Made by a program: the position numbers and the translations under genes. From Microcebus murinus (taxonomy: Eukaryota; Chordata; Mammalia; Primates; Cheirogaleidae): a stretch of DNA of 64,000 nt. Numbering within the stretch: position 1 is the first letter of the stretch; every line of letters starts with the position of its first letter. Location of the stretch: NCBI RefSeq assembly GCF_040939455.1, contig NC_134108.1, forward strand, positions 86,844,001 through 86,908,000, given 5' to 3'. Of this stretch, positions 1 to 12,065 are shown in pieces. Under the pieces are notes generated by a model, which worked only from the letters and a program-made list of their open reading frames with translations, had not been told where the DNA came from and did not search any database.

Positions 1-32
1 CCACTCTTTTAAATGTTTTTAAAATTTTAGTT

Positions 33-361
33 TTTTTTTTTTGTTTTTTTTTTTTGGAGACAAAGTCTCATTCTGTTGCCTGGGCTAGAGTGCTGTGGCG
101 TCAGCCTAGCTCACAGCAACCTCAAATTCCTGGGCTCAAGCAATCCTTCTGCTTCAGCCTCCTGAGTAGCTGGGACTACAGGCATGTGCCACCATGCCTG
201 GCTAATTTTTTCTATATATATTTTTAGTTGGCCAATTAATTTCTATTTTTAGTAGAGACAGGTCTCGCTCTTGCTGGACTCGAACTCCTGAGCTCAAGCT
301 ATTCTCCCACCTCGGCCTCCCCGAGTGCTAGGATTACAGGTGTGAGACACCGTGCCTAGCC
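33..361 (-). mobile_element. Alu SINE, full length, strepsirrhine type
   Basis: Reverse-oriented 7SL-derived dimeric SINE: a T-run (tail) on the left, then 'gagacaaagtctcattctg', with the left-arm end 'gtgagacaccgtgcctagcc' on the right. The junction carries the 'agttggccaattaatttc' strepsirrhine signature. Target-site duplication 'aaaattttagtt' at 21-32 and 362-373 is perfect. Confidence 0.95.
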
Positions 362-373
362 AAAATTTTAGTT

Positions 374-1722
374 CTTAAAGCAAATGAAACCAGGAAAGGT
401 TAAGCAGTCTTTCAAATTTGAGATCTATATGCCCACAGCTATTTCATTAGTTAGAATATGGATCTTACATGAATTCATGAAGATTATTGATCCAGGTAAT
501 CTCTGTTGTGTTTTCATGGTTAATAATGACGGTAATGATGTTAATTTTTACCCACTCTTAAAGTGTTGTAACTTGACACTATGTGACTACTGTAATCCTT
601 ACTATTTATAACTGTATGCTGTACAATGTATCTTAGGTTAGGTTTTCCAGGGAGCAGAGCTTGAGACAAAAACTTGTTTTCAAACACTTTACTGAGGAGT
701 ATATGTCCAGGGATCAAAGGTGAGTGATCAATGGAGCAAAACAGGAAAGAGTTGCAAAATGAGGATATATTAATATTATTGAATGTAAATCTCTACAGAC
801 AATTAGTTGTTCAGTCACCCCTCAGCATAAAATGTGTCTCAGGGCTGTCTTTCTGTGACAGGGAGAAGCCTTTACCTACTGTTGGCCAAATAATTGGTCT
901 TGCCCTGCTGAGTAGCACAGGCATGGATGGGTACAGGTATGCTTCTGTGTCATCCACATAGTGGGATCAAAAGAGAACACCTGGGCAAAAGGTGAGAGGC
1001 TCCTGGAACTGGTCCAAGGCAAGGTGCTGTCTAGACAAAACAACCTTGAAATGGCTGGAGATGCACAGACTTGTTGCTTCATCTATGGCCAGAAGGAAAG
1101 ACAGGTGAGGTGAAGTCTGAAAGGATGCATAAAGACATATCCAGGACGCTGTTTATGTACACAAATAATTTTGGTTAATTAAGGTTTTACTGTTAAACAT
1201 TATTACTAGTAAGTATTTATGTAGAGAGATGTTTTATTTACATCTATATAGAAATATAAAGTTTTTAATGTGAATGCCATTCTCTATATTTTAAAATGCT
1301 TGACCACCAAATTGAACACAGTGACTGCCACACTAGAAAAAAATTTTTTTTCCTTGGGGCCACGGTGTTGTATTATGAAAACAGAATAAAAACTTTGAAA
1401 ACAAAACAATCCTTTCTAATTTAATGAAAAATTTGTTATTTTTTGTTTTGTTCTGTGCATGAGTTATTTGCCTTTTTCTAAAACATACTTCAATAAAAAA
1501 GTAATATAAAAACTTGAACATTAGTGATGTAAAAAGTAATGTGAAAATGTGAAAAATAGCTCCTAAGGGTAAAGTGTTTTTCTTGACTTGTCAGGCTTAA
1601 GTATAATTTAAAGGTAAACATATATAAAAAAACAAAATTTATTGACTTCTATTTAATCCATGTTTTTAGAATTAAATTGTCAATATTAATTGTAACAATA
1701 GGAACATCAATAAGTAAGGTTT
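374..1722. other. Intergenic/intronic stretch, no gene
   Basis: Mostly AT-rich unique sequence. About 640-1110 has the look of an old dispersed repeat (possibly LTR-derived), but I cannot assign a family. Short open frames here have no recognisable domain and no splice context. Confidence 0.4.
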
Positions 1723-1723
1723 T

Positions 1724-1904
1724 CACAAACCAACTGCAGGGTTTTGCCCAGGGGGGGCATCCATCTCATAACATGTATGCTACAGCATGGCAGCCCACGT
1801 GGCTCCCAAGATAAAGAGACGTGTGAGTTACATATGCTTCACAAGGCTCTGGGCTCAAATCTAGTGTGAGTTAAATACAACTCACATGGCAGTTAATGTG
1901 TTAA
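1724..1904. mobile_element. Possible short non-autonomous DNA transposon (piggyBac-like MITE)
   Basis: About 180 bp of more GC-rich sequence stands out from its AT-rich surroundings. The ends are imperfect inverted repeats: 'cacaaaccaactgcag' on the left, and 'gcagttaatgtg' on the right, whose reverse complement is 'cacattaactgc'. The right end is followed directly by TTAA (1901-1904), the piggyBac target site; the matching left position reads TTTT. Lineage-specific piggyBac elements are known from mouse lemur. The assignment rests only on the ends and is tentative. Confidence 0.35.
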
Positions 1905-2259
1905 TATATTTTGCAGAGGAAATGCAATATTCAAGGGTCTCATTTTACACTTTCCATTTCCCCATGAAAATTAAGAGAAATATTAATGATTAAAGAAGAA
2001 TGACATTTGGGGGATTGTCTTTATTTTTAAGTTACCAGGAAAATTAATACCTGATAGTAGGCCCTGCATGAGTATAAAAATATGATATAATGTTTAAGAG
2101 TTGTCACTTAGGAAGGAGACATGTTCTTTGGAATTAAAGAAGAAATACTATCCCTTGGTGATTTTTTTGTTGACACTGAACTAATGACAGAGAGATATTT
2201 CTGTTTTCTTAGAGGACACTATCCTTTCAGGTATATGTCATACTCTGGGGACAATTTCT

Positions 2260-2413
2260 TTTTTCTTTTTTTTTCTTTCTTTCTTTTTTTTTTTTTTGGT
2301 AGAGACAGTCCCACTATTGCTCAGGTTCATCTTGAACTCCTGAGCTCAAGGGATCCTCCTGTCTCAGCCTCCCAGAGTGATAGGATTACAGGTGTGAGCC
2401 AAAATGCCCAGCC
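2260..2413 (-). mobile_element. Alu monomer (single arm)
   Basis: T-rich run followed by one Alu arm only, ending 'gtgagccaaaatgcccagcc'. The flanking duplication 'ctctggggacaatttct' (2243-2259) recurs as 'ctctggggcaatttct' (2414-2429), so this inserted as a monomeric unit. It contributes much of a spurious long open frame here. Confidence 0.8.
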
Positions 2414-2429
2414 CTCTGGGGCAATTTCT

Positions 2430-3162
2430 GAGCTCCATTGCTTGCTGTGTCTGGATTTTGACAAGATGCACTGGGGATGTCAACCAGCCACCTGTATTTT
2501 AATAAGATTTCTTACTGTAATTATAGTTATTATGGACATTAGACATTGTTGAGACAACCTAAAGTTTGTCCAGATGAATGAGTTACTTTGCAAATCTGTG
2601 GTGTTGAGGTAAGTTGTTATATCCATGGCTACCATTGTCTTTTAGAAACAACTTCAAATGGCATCAGCAAGTTGTTTGAAAAGGCTTTCTATTGAGTAAT
2701 TTTTATGAAAGAAATACTGGTCTGTTTGATATTACTTTTCAGAAGAAGTTATTTTCAAAAAGGGTAGGGTCTGGAGAAGAAGGCAAAGTTTGTCTTGATA
2801 TTGCCATTTTCTTTCAGTACCAAGGTCAAATATTTAATGATGAAAGTTAAGAGTGGTGGCTAAATTTTGAGCAGAGGGAGGAGGCATTTTAACAGCCAGC
2901 AGATTATAGTGTATTTGTGAATACCTTCTTCCTGTGGGGGCTCTGATTCTGTTTCCCTATGTGACTCGCACACACACTACAGATGAGTTTAAACTGACAT
3001 CCATCTGTTTTATTTTCTATTATAAAAATGTTCTCTTAAGTTGGAAATAATTTTTGGATTTTTTTTTACCCTTTCCTTCAACAGCATGGCATATTTCAAT
3101 CTGCCTCAACTACTAAGGACACATATTTAAAGAAGGCTAACTTACTTACTTTATTATAATTA
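2430..3162. other. Unannotated stretch
   Basis: Unique AT-rich DNA without a recognisable repeat, exon or RNA gene. Confidence 0.4.
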
Positions 3163-3171
3163 TTACATGTA

Positions 3172-3509
3172 TTTTGTTTGTTTGTTTGAGATAGGGTTAC
3201 ACTGTGTTGCTCAGGCTGGAGTGTGGTGGTGTTGTCATAGCTCTCTGCAACTTCAAACTCCTGGGGTCAAGAGATCCTCTTTGTTCAGCCTCACATGTAG
3301 CTGGGAGTACAGGCATGCACCATGGACCACCATGCTCAGCTAATTAAAAAAAAATTATTAAAAAAAATTATTATTATTATTTTTGTGGTACAGATAGGGT
3401 CTCACTCTTGCTTAGCCTGGTCGCAAACTCCTGGCCTCAAGTGATCCTCCCACCTTGACACCCCAAAGTGCTAGAATTACAGATGTGAGCCACTGCGCCT
3501 GGCCTTTTG
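3172..3509 (-). mobile_element. Old Alu (AluJ-like)
   Basis: Dimeric Alu in reverse orientation with an A/T-rich middle ('aaaaaaaaattatta...') and the end 'gtgagccactgcgcctggcc'. It lacks the strepsirrhine junction signature and is more diverged, suggesting an older AluJ-type copy. Flanking duplication 'ttacatgtatttt' (3163-3175) / 'ttatatgtatttt' (3510-3522). Confidence 0.85.
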
Positions 3510-4064
3510 TTATATGTATTTTAAAATATAAAAGCAGTTTGTAGAAACATTGGAAAATAGAGGAACACTAAGACACTAACCTGCACCACTAAGAAAATCA
3601 CTTTTACCTTTTTAAATATTTTTTTTCCAGTTACTTTCCTTATATGTAGTTTATATTTGAATGATTGCAAACACATTGTACATACAATTGTTTAGTCTTA
3701 TTTTTTCCAGCCATGAAAATTTGTACTGGCTCTTCTGGTGTGATCAAAACTTGTTACATTCTACCTGAAGGCTTAAAATGCTCATACACTTTTGGTCCAG
3801 CACTACCTTGCCTAGAAAAATTTTGAAGGAAGTCAATGACTCTAACATATGCCTCAGGCATGAATCAGAATATTCATCAATGTATTCTAATAGTGAAAGT
3901 TGGGCAAAAACATGGGGGTCCAAAACTAGGTTGGTTAAATAAATTATGGTATAGTTATACAATGGAATAAGAGTTATTATAATTATTTTGTGGAAGTATG
4001 TATATTTACTAGGAAAAATGTTTATGGTCTGCAGCAAAGGGAAGAATCAGGCTAAAAACAGCAT

Positions 4065-4425
4065 TTTAGTCAGTTTGAGCTGCTGTAATAAAATACCATA
4101 GACTGGGTGGCTCAGATTTCTGGCTAAATGGTTCTGGAGGCCGGGGAATCCAAAATTAAGGTACTGATAGACTTGATGTCCAGTAAGGCCCTGCTTCCTG
4201 ATTTGCAGATGGTCATCTTCTTGTTGTATTTTCATATAACCAAGAGAAAACTCATCTTTCTCGTGTTTTTTCTTACAAGGGCACTAATGCCATTTACTCG
4301 ATGACTCCATCCTCATGACTTAATTACCTTCCAAAGGCCTCACCTCCTAATACCATCACACTAGGGGTTTGGATTTCAACATATGAATTTTGGAGGACAC
4401 AAGCATGCAGTCCATAAAAACAGTA
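4065..4425 (-). mobile_element. MaLR LTR (MST/MLT1-type), antisense
   Basis: Antisense hallmark 'taccatagactgggtggctc' near the left end, 'ggcctcacctcctaatacca' and 'ggatttcaacatatgaattt' near the right end. This is the classic MST/MLT1 solo-LTR structure, inserted into an L1M. Confidence 0.85.
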
Positions 4426-4569
4426 TATTTTATATAATTCCATTTAATAAAAACCTACATGTATGCACATTTGTAACATATATAACTATAAAGAGAGACA
4501 ATTAAAAGTTAAAGTGATTGCCTCTGCTTTACCAGATGATTGTTAAAACAATGTAGGTTCAGTTGAAGA

Positions 4570-5046
4570 TAACAAAAGCTAGTCTAGAAAAAAATTTAAT
4601 GAGAGCGTTAAGTGCTTACAAAATCATTGGAAAGGCTAGGAAAGCAGTCTCCTGTCTGAGTTTCCAGAAATGACTCTCGGGCTTGCCAAGCTGCCTGCTT
4701 CCTCAGCCATGTTCCTGAAGCTGCAGCCATGATCATTGGCTCCAGGACCAGGCAAACTCAGCTGAGATCTACACAAGCAAAATGGTGACATCACCGAGCC
4801 AGGGAATAGACATTGTTATCTCTGTTACCACTGCCGCAAAAAAACCAACACCAGCAAAAACCAGAAGTGCAGATAGAACCTCTTTTCCATTTTCCCAATC
4901 TGTGTGGGTATATCTGCTTGGTGGAAGCTAGGACATACATAGAAACTGAGCTCAGTGAGCCTTCTAGCCTTTGGCTCTCCATTCTCCAAAATGCAGGAGG
5001 GCAGTTACAGGGGGTTGGGATAGAGTTGTTAACCAATATACCATAG
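4570..5046. mobile_element. LTR-like insertion within the L1M, family unassigned
   Basis: About 480 bp of less AT-rich sequence with no L1 similarity separates two collinear pieces of the old L1. Its content (for example 'gcttgccaagctgcctgctt' and 'caacaccagcaaaaaccaga') reminds me of an old LTR, but I cannot name the family. Overlapping antisense open frames here are shadows, not genes. Confidence 0.4.
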
Positions 5047-5169
5047 TAGACTCAAAAGTTGATTTCAATTCCATCCTTTACACTTTTGACGTTTTCTAAG
5101 TTTTTCAGCATTAAGCATATGTTACCTTTGTGATCAGAAAAAAAAATCTTTATATTAAATAGTTTTCAA

Positions 5170-6324
5170 TGTGATTACACAGGCTTTAACCATAATAGCT
5201 ATTTGTTTGGCTCTCAACTGAAAAAGAATTTCCCATAGTTACCTTCTGAAAATCGAGATCAAATGTCAAATAGGGTTTCTGTGTTTCCATGAGATTTCTG
5301 AAAATATTCAATCCCATATGAAATGCAAGGCAAAATATATGCATGTAAAAGGCAAATACAACTCATAACATCTAGAATGAGGATACAGAACGCAAATATT
5401 AAGAAAAAAAGAAAAACAGCTCTTTTTCACTTTGATGCCACAGTGACACCCAATTTTACCCTGTTGACTAACCTGCAACATGACAAATAAAAACGCTCCT
5501 TCCACAACTTTGCTAGGAGGGTTGAGATAACTGTATTCAGACAGTGAATCTTATCAAGTCAATCACATAAGACTCTACCTGTCAAACAGCAGATTTATCT
5601 TGGTGATGCTTATGATGCTGTCTACCAAAAGAGAGCAGCTTGAACACAAAAATAGGTCTGTGCCCCGGGGAGAAGTGCTGTTTCCTTCCCCGTGATACGC
5701 GGCTGCAGACTCCTCTCCATCTTCAATACTCATTCGAATTGATTTTATTGCTTTCTGTTCTGTGTTTTTGAGATGTCTGCTGAATGCCTAGCAATGTGCA
5801 TAGTGGCACACAAATTCAACAGTAGGAAGGCAGACTCTCTGGTTCTTGAAAAACTGTTTTTGAGAGAGATGAGTCAAGACAAAAACATTTAAATAATGAA
5901 AAAAAAAAAACCTCAAATGACTAAAAGCAATAGTATATCTTTATCTAGAAAATAATTTTATGGTAAATTGCTCCTACATTAACTAGAACATTTCCCAAGC
6001 CTGGCAATTTATGGGAAAATACAAACCCAACTTCATGGGTTCTACACCTGAGAGTTTGATTGGGTAAACTGAGTGCATACAAACTATGACTGTATTTTTA
6101 ACAAAATTTCTGATAAATATCGAGTTATTGTCCACTGGGGCTAGAGGAGCTAAAGAGGATCTGCTACAGTCTGCTTTGACACACACATCATACAAATGTC
6201 TCTTAATATCATTGAGAAAAGCTAAAAAGACAATTTTATTGGCAATATAGATAAAGAAAGAAATGCCATCATTTGTGCTTTTATCTCCCTCCTATTTTTC
6301 CTATCATGTGCAAGTCACAACTAA
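5170..6324. other. Unannotated stretch
   Basis: Unique AT-rich sequence. No exon with usable splice sites, no RNA gene and no repeat I can name. Confidence 0.4.
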
Positions 6325-6338
6325 TGGGGTTGTGATTT

Positions 6339-6666
<328 letters not shown>

Positions 6667-6680
6667 TGGGGTTGTGATTT

Positions 6681-7139
6681 ACTCTGGATGCCACGCTAAG
6701 TCCTTTTTACTGGGATCTGACCATACTGGAGGTCTCCTGAGGGTTGTGTACAGAAGAAATGAAAGGATCTGTCAATAATGGCAGTTTCTTCTCATGCTTA
6801 GAGCTCAGGACTCATCGTACCCCCGTCTCTTAGTTCTGTCTACTAAAACATGTCTATGCTCAACTGTGCCAGACTTACCCATCTTCCCCGAAACTGCTAC
6901 ATTGTAACTGGGAGCTTAATTTTTATTGGGTTATTTACTCTCTGAGGCACTCAAAGAAGTACAGGCTTTTAATCAAGGGATGGGGTGACAATCGATCATT
7001 CTGTTGCTCTGAATCATCTCTCATTCTCAACAGCATTATTTCAAGGCTAGTATTCTGAAAGACCCGCATCCAGTTAGAGGTGACGAGAAGGCAAGAAGGG
7101 GCAGTGGGTCAGAAAACCCTATAGTACTACACAAAAGAT
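6681..7139. other. Unannotated stretch
   Basis: No gene or nameable repeat seen. Confidence 0.4.
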
Positions 7140-8100
7140 AAAAATCTAGTTCTTTATCTTACTTAAAACTCTTCATTGGCTCCTCAATGCCCTCAAAACA
7201 AAGGAAACTCCTTAAACATGGCTTACAAAGCCATCAATACCATGCCTACGCCAAAAACTGCAGTACACATTACATATTTCATCTGCTCCCCTACATTTTC
7301 TAGGTCCTTGTAGTTTTGGGGTGGAGTGGGGGAAGCATATGACTGGTGCTAGCCAAAAAAGGCATAAGTGACATGTGTTACCTTAGACTGACACATATAA
7401 AAGGTATCCAGATGTTTGTTCCCCTGCTGTGGTGGTTAAGAAAACCAGATGTTCTTGGCCTTGCAGATATGAGATGGCGAGTCTCCATCACCCTGGACCC
7501 CTGAGTGGTTGTGGTCATCAGAGACTCTACCTCCACCTTCCATTGGATACACATCTTGAGTGAGAGATGAACAGTTATTGGGTCAAGTCACCAATATGTT
7601 GGTGTTTGCTTGTTACTTGAGTATAACCTAGACATCCTGACTAATATGCAGAACTTGCCTGTCATTTTCCCTTCATTGTGTGCTGCTATTCTTACACTTG
7701 ATATTGCAGCCAAACTGAACTTTAAATTCCTTGAGCATGCCTACCTCTCATCCTTTGCACTCACATGGTTCTCATTCGAGATTATCTTTCCATTTCTTCT
7801 TCACTTGTCTACCTCTTTTCATCTTCCTTTCTCTCAGAACATCACTTCCTCCAGAAAGCTTATCTCATTCTTCTAAGTTTGCATTAGATATCTTTTCTGG
7901 AGAACATGAATTTACCGGTACTTATCACACCCTTAGGTAGTTAATTCCTGCTTGTTTATCCCTGTGTTCATATGGGCTGTAAACAAGTGTGGACAGGCAC
8001 CATCTCCCTATTGGCCGCATATATCTATTATATTCCAAATGTGGAGAATACCAGCTGTAAGGTAAGTTCTCAACAAATATTTGTTGAATGAAGGATCGGG
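7140..8100 (+). mobile_element. L2 LINE 3' fragment, interrupted
   Basis: Left part (7140-7320) has the L2-like 'cttcattggctcctcaatgc' and 'catggcttacaaagccatca'. The right part (7640-8100) ends with the L2 3' terminus 'caacaaatatttgttgaatg'. The intervening block is a MaLR-type LTR. Ancient and non-coding. Confidence 0.65.
7325..7640 (+). mobile_element. MaLR-type LTR fragment inside L2
   Basis: Contains 'gagtctccatcaccctggac' and ends 'gagtataacctagacatcct', typical of the 3' half of old MLT1-group LTRs. It splits the L2 described around it. Confidence 0.5.
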
Positions 8101-8109
8101 TGAACAAAC

Positions 8110-9500
8110 TAAACCCCCCTAGGCTGAGTTTGGAAAGCTGAGGCAAAAGGCAGACTAAGGGAGGCAGCATGGCAGCAATTGGACAGCAAATGGCTGTTGA
8201 AAATTCACCTTCAGGGCATGCAGATGATAGTTATTAATGTCCACTCTACTGCCTGGGTGATTGCTGGGCCTTTTACACCCTCTGGTCGCTCTCTCCCAGT
8301 TGGCTTGCCATATTTCATAAAAGACATGTTAACATCTATTGCCAAAGATTAAAAAGTGCAACTGGCTCCTGAATACTAAGAGGCAAATGTTTACTATAAG
8401 CCAGATGAAGACAGGCTGTTCCCTTAGCAATATTTTGCTTCTAAGTAAGAGGAAAATTATTCTAAAATTAATTTTAGATATAAATTATAATGTCAGAGAG
8501 AATCAGTGCATATCTGTCTGCTTCTTTTTGAAGTATTATTTGCACCCAAAGTAATTTTCTTAATATGGGAGCAGTCTGTTCTAGATTAGAAAGGCAGAAA
8601 GAAGGCACTCCACATAGCATATTTTTCTTTTGTTCTGCTTCGTTCTGGGTTTGATGATCCAGAAACATCATTTCCCTCAGATGAATGATGTGTGGATAAG
8701 AATAGTGGCCACGTATGAATGTACACCAACCTAAAAATGCACTCTTTGTGTTCTAATAAAAGTTATTCACCCAAAAACCTTAACGCAGGTAGCAAACTGA
8801 TTCTAATACTCAGAGAAGATGTGTTTAAATAAAATACAATTTCACACTTTCTCCTTCATTTTAGGCCTGTTCTCTAATGGTTCCTTTTTCATATTTAAAA
8901 TTCTAATGGTCTCAAATAAGAGGCAGTCGGATAATTAAAAAAGAAATTAGAGAAATGCAATGGATGAATGTTTTCTACAAGCTCAGAAAAGGCTGAATGT
9001 ATCCATTGCCATTTGCTTGAGTCTATTAGGGAGCTATAGTGCAGAATATTGAATTCAAGCACAGTGATTTTTCTAGATGTCAGCATCAGTAGCCAGAGGG
9101 CTTGCTCTTCATCAAGACAATCTTCACCCTTCATAAGCTGGGCCCTGAATAAATAGAAAGTATTGATTAAGAAAAGTGAGGATGGGGAATTATTTTGATG
9201 TTTTCTTAGATTGCAGATAGTACTGTTGGGTGTTTATTATCTGCATTGCTCTCTACTGAGAGCCCAGGGTGTCTCTTCAGAGATGCTCTGCATTCTGCCC
9301 ATAATGGCAAGCCCTTCAGGCAAGTAAAAAAGAGAGAGAAAGCTTTGTCCCTGCCTTTGAGGAATGCATGAATGGTCAGAGAGACAAAACTCAGAAAATT
9401 CAAGCACAATTAGCAAGTATCAGGGGAACATGGGCAAGGTAATATGGTATGAAGTAGGATCTGAAGAGTAAAAAAATCACACATTGTGGGGTGAGTATAA
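8110..9500. other. Unannotated stretch
   Basis: Unique sequence. Short antisense open frames (for example 8474-8671 and 8895-9134) show no domain or splice context. Nothing further seen. Confidence 0.4.
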
Positions 9501-9504
9501 GTAT

Positions 9505-9760
9505 AGCACAGTGTTTTAGAACATGGGCTCTGAACTGCGTGGGTTTGAATATCATTACTAATATTTATGTCTAATGTGTGATTTTTAAGAAAATTATTTC
9601 TTAAGAAATAAGAAAATTATTTGATCTCTGGGCTAAATGGGGATAATACAATGTTCATTTCATTTGGTTGTGAGGATTGAGATAATACATAGAAAGTGAT
9701 CATCATATCTAGAACATAGTATATATTCAAAAAGGTTAGCTATTACTATTAATATCATAG
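9505..9760 (+). mobile_element. MIR SINE
   Basis: Order of MIR landmarks: 'tagaacatgggctctgaact', 'tgggtttgaat', 'ctctgggctaaatggggata', 'gaggattgagataatacata', 'atctagaacatagtatatat'. An A/T-rich block (about 9580-9615) interrupts the core. Confidence 0.75.
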
Positions 9761-9764
9761 GCAA

Positions 9765-10777
9765 TATTTTGATCAGGGAATTACCTTACATAGAGGTGGC
9801 AATTTTCTACCTGCTTCCTAACATGGTGTCTTTCTCACTTGTTTTTCTTAACTCATTTCCATACTCAGCATTTTTTTAGACCTTTTAAAAAGTTTATCCA
9901 AGTTGAGGTACCAGCCAAGTGCAAGCTTCCTTAAATGCATTACCCACTTAATCTTGCCAACAACTTATGAAGTAGATACAGACTAACATGTACATATCCA
10001 CAAAATGGATATTTTAATATTTGTTCCATGTATCAACCTGGAATCTGAATAAAAACTTTTCACATATTATCTAGGTTTTCTTGCCATTTCAATGCAAACC
10101 AGCTGTAATATTTGCCAAAAAAGATCATAATGATTGCTATATAACAGTAGAAGTATAAATAATATATTATTAATTATAATATATATAATAATATATAATA
10201 TAATAATATCTAACACTTATACTTGTTGCCACTCTTAATTATATGTATACATGTATACTGTATATATATTTTTGTGTGTGTTTATTAATTTAATACAGTT
10301 TCAGAAAGTCTATATTGGTCATGAGGATAGCCAACAATGTATTTTTTTGGCTGCAGTGCTTTTTATTGACTCTGGGCATATTTAACCCAATTAAAAAATT
10401 TCTGGGACTTCTTAATTACTGGCATTTGTATCCCTGGATCACCTTAATGGTTAAAAAAGCAAAACAGAATTATTATTTCTTGATGCCATGTTTCCTTATT
10501 GCCTCTCCAAATCAACAATAGCACTAATAACAACATTAGAGCCATATATCTTCAGTAGAGCTCCCATGATAATTAAGAAATATTTGTGCCAAAATGTCAT
10601 GTTGTCTTCCTTGAGATCAGGTTTTCCTAACATTTTTATTATTAACAACTTTTGGTCTAATTTCCAGTCACAATTTCCTTTTGTTACGAGACCATATGTT
10701 TGTGCAGCAATATTTAAGCAAGAGATTGAGAAATAAAGAAGAAAGATGTGTAATACCCAAGCCATGTGTAGGTTTTA
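9765..10777. other. AT-rich unannotated stretch
   Basis: Contains a nearly pure A/T block at about 10150-10210 and a possible decayed antisense MIR at about 9925-10010. Overlapping open frames on both strands at 10488-10765 have no recognisable domain and no splice signals I trust. Confidence 0.4.
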
Positions 10778-10779
10778 TA

Positions 10780-11003
10780 GTCAGGGATGTTGTGCTGGGT
10801 AGAATAACAGAGAAGGGCCACGAGCCAAGGAAAGCAGGCACCCTATAGAAGCTGGAAAAGACGAGCAAAATGATTTTCCCCTAGAGCCTCCCTGTGGATC
10901 TGTTTTGATCTTCTGATTTCCAGAGCCATAAAACATTTGTGCTGTTTTAAGCCACTGAGTTTGTGTTACGTCGTTATAGCAGCAATAGGAAGCTAATAGC
11001 GAT
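10780..11003 (+). mobile_element. MLT1 (MaLR) LTR, 3' part
   Basis: 'agaagggccacgagccaagg', 'tatagaagctggaaaagacg' and the 3' end 'gttttaagccactgagtttg' ... 'agcagcaataggaagctaat' are diagnostic of MLT1 LTRs, sense orientation. Confidence 0.85.
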
Positions 11004-11004
11004 A

Positions 11005-11345
11005 AATACTGAATGGGAGAATCATCATCTGCTTAAATCATTGTATTCAAATTTGTCTAAAATATGTTCATTATTGTAAGATGCAAGTTTTCTCCATATT
11101 AATGGCTTAGAATTGGGATGCATCTTAGAATCAGTGACATTCTACAATTGCTGTTGGTCAGACAGCAAAGATGCTGCAGTGGGATTACCCACTCTTTTGG
11201 GAACCTAAAAGCACCATCAACCAAACTTGTAGAAGGGCTGTCGACTATTGGAAAGAAAATACCAGAGAAAATAATGGAGCTCTATTAAAACCATTTTGTT
11301 TTGAAATCATTTCGGACTTTCAGAAAACAATAATGAAAGAATTCC
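11005..11345. other. Unannotated stretch
   Basis: No nameable repeat. An open frame at 11171-11356 (61 codons) has no recognisable domain and runs into an old LINE fragment; I do not call it a gene. Confidence 0.4.
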
Positions 11346-12065
11346 CTCTCATATAAACTTGACCCAGATTCCACAAAGGTTAACATTTTACCACACTTAC
11401 TTTATCGTTCTATCTATGTAACAGATATTGTGTTTTTCTGAATAATTTGAGAGTAAGTTGCAGGCATGCAGACATGATGCCCTTTACATTTAAATAATAC
11501 TGTACTTCAATGTGTATGTCCTAAAAACAAGATCATTCTCTTACATAACCATAATGCAGATAGCAACATAAATCAATTAGCATTTATAAAATATTCTAAT
11601 CTGAAGACATTCCAATTTTGTCAATTGTCCTACAGATGCCCTTTTCAGTTAATGAAATAATAATTCTTGTCCAGGATCCCAACCAGGGTCACATGTTGTA
11701 TTTAATTGTCTTGTCTCTTTATTCTCCGGTAATCTGAACAATTCTTCAATCTTTCATTGTGTTTTATGACCTGCCATTTTTTGAAGAATACAGGCTAGTT
11801 ATTTAGTCTAAATCTACTTTAATTTGAGTTAGTTTTGATGTTCCTTCATGTTTAGATCCAGGTTATACTTTTTTGGGGGTAGAAGGAGGGCAGAAAAATC
11901 ATGGATATCCTTTTTTCAGTATAGCATATTAGGAATTAATTACCTGATGTCATTTTGTCTTGTTAACTTTGATCACTGGGTTAATTAAGATGATGTAACC
12001 AGATTCCTGCACTGCAGTTACTATTTTTCCTTTGGTAACTAACATGGATCATGTAGGAAGAAACT
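11345..12065. mobile_element. Old LINE-1-type fragment (L1M-like)
   Basis: A long block with known ancient-L1 landmarks: 'cttgacccagattccacaaa', 'tttgagagtaagttgcaggc', 'cattctcttacataaccata', 'atttaattgtcttgtctctt' and 'actttgatcactgggttaat'. I am sure it is an old dispersed LINE-type repeat but not of its subfamily or coding orientation. Confidence 0.6.

Larger units (their letters stand above)
3540..5165 (+). mobile_element. Old L1 (L1M-type) 3' region, interrupted by two insertions
   Basis: Segments typical of ancient L1 3' ends are recognisable: 'ggttggttaaataaattatg' with 'acaatggaataagagttatt' (about 3935-3975), then 'tgtatgcacatttgtaacat' (4452 onward), then the 'agcattaagcatatgttacc' tail region (about 5050-5165). 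They are separated by an MST LTR (4065-4425) and by an LTR-like block (about 4570-5046). The ordered pieces imply one element split twice. Subfamily not assigned. Confidence 0.55.
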
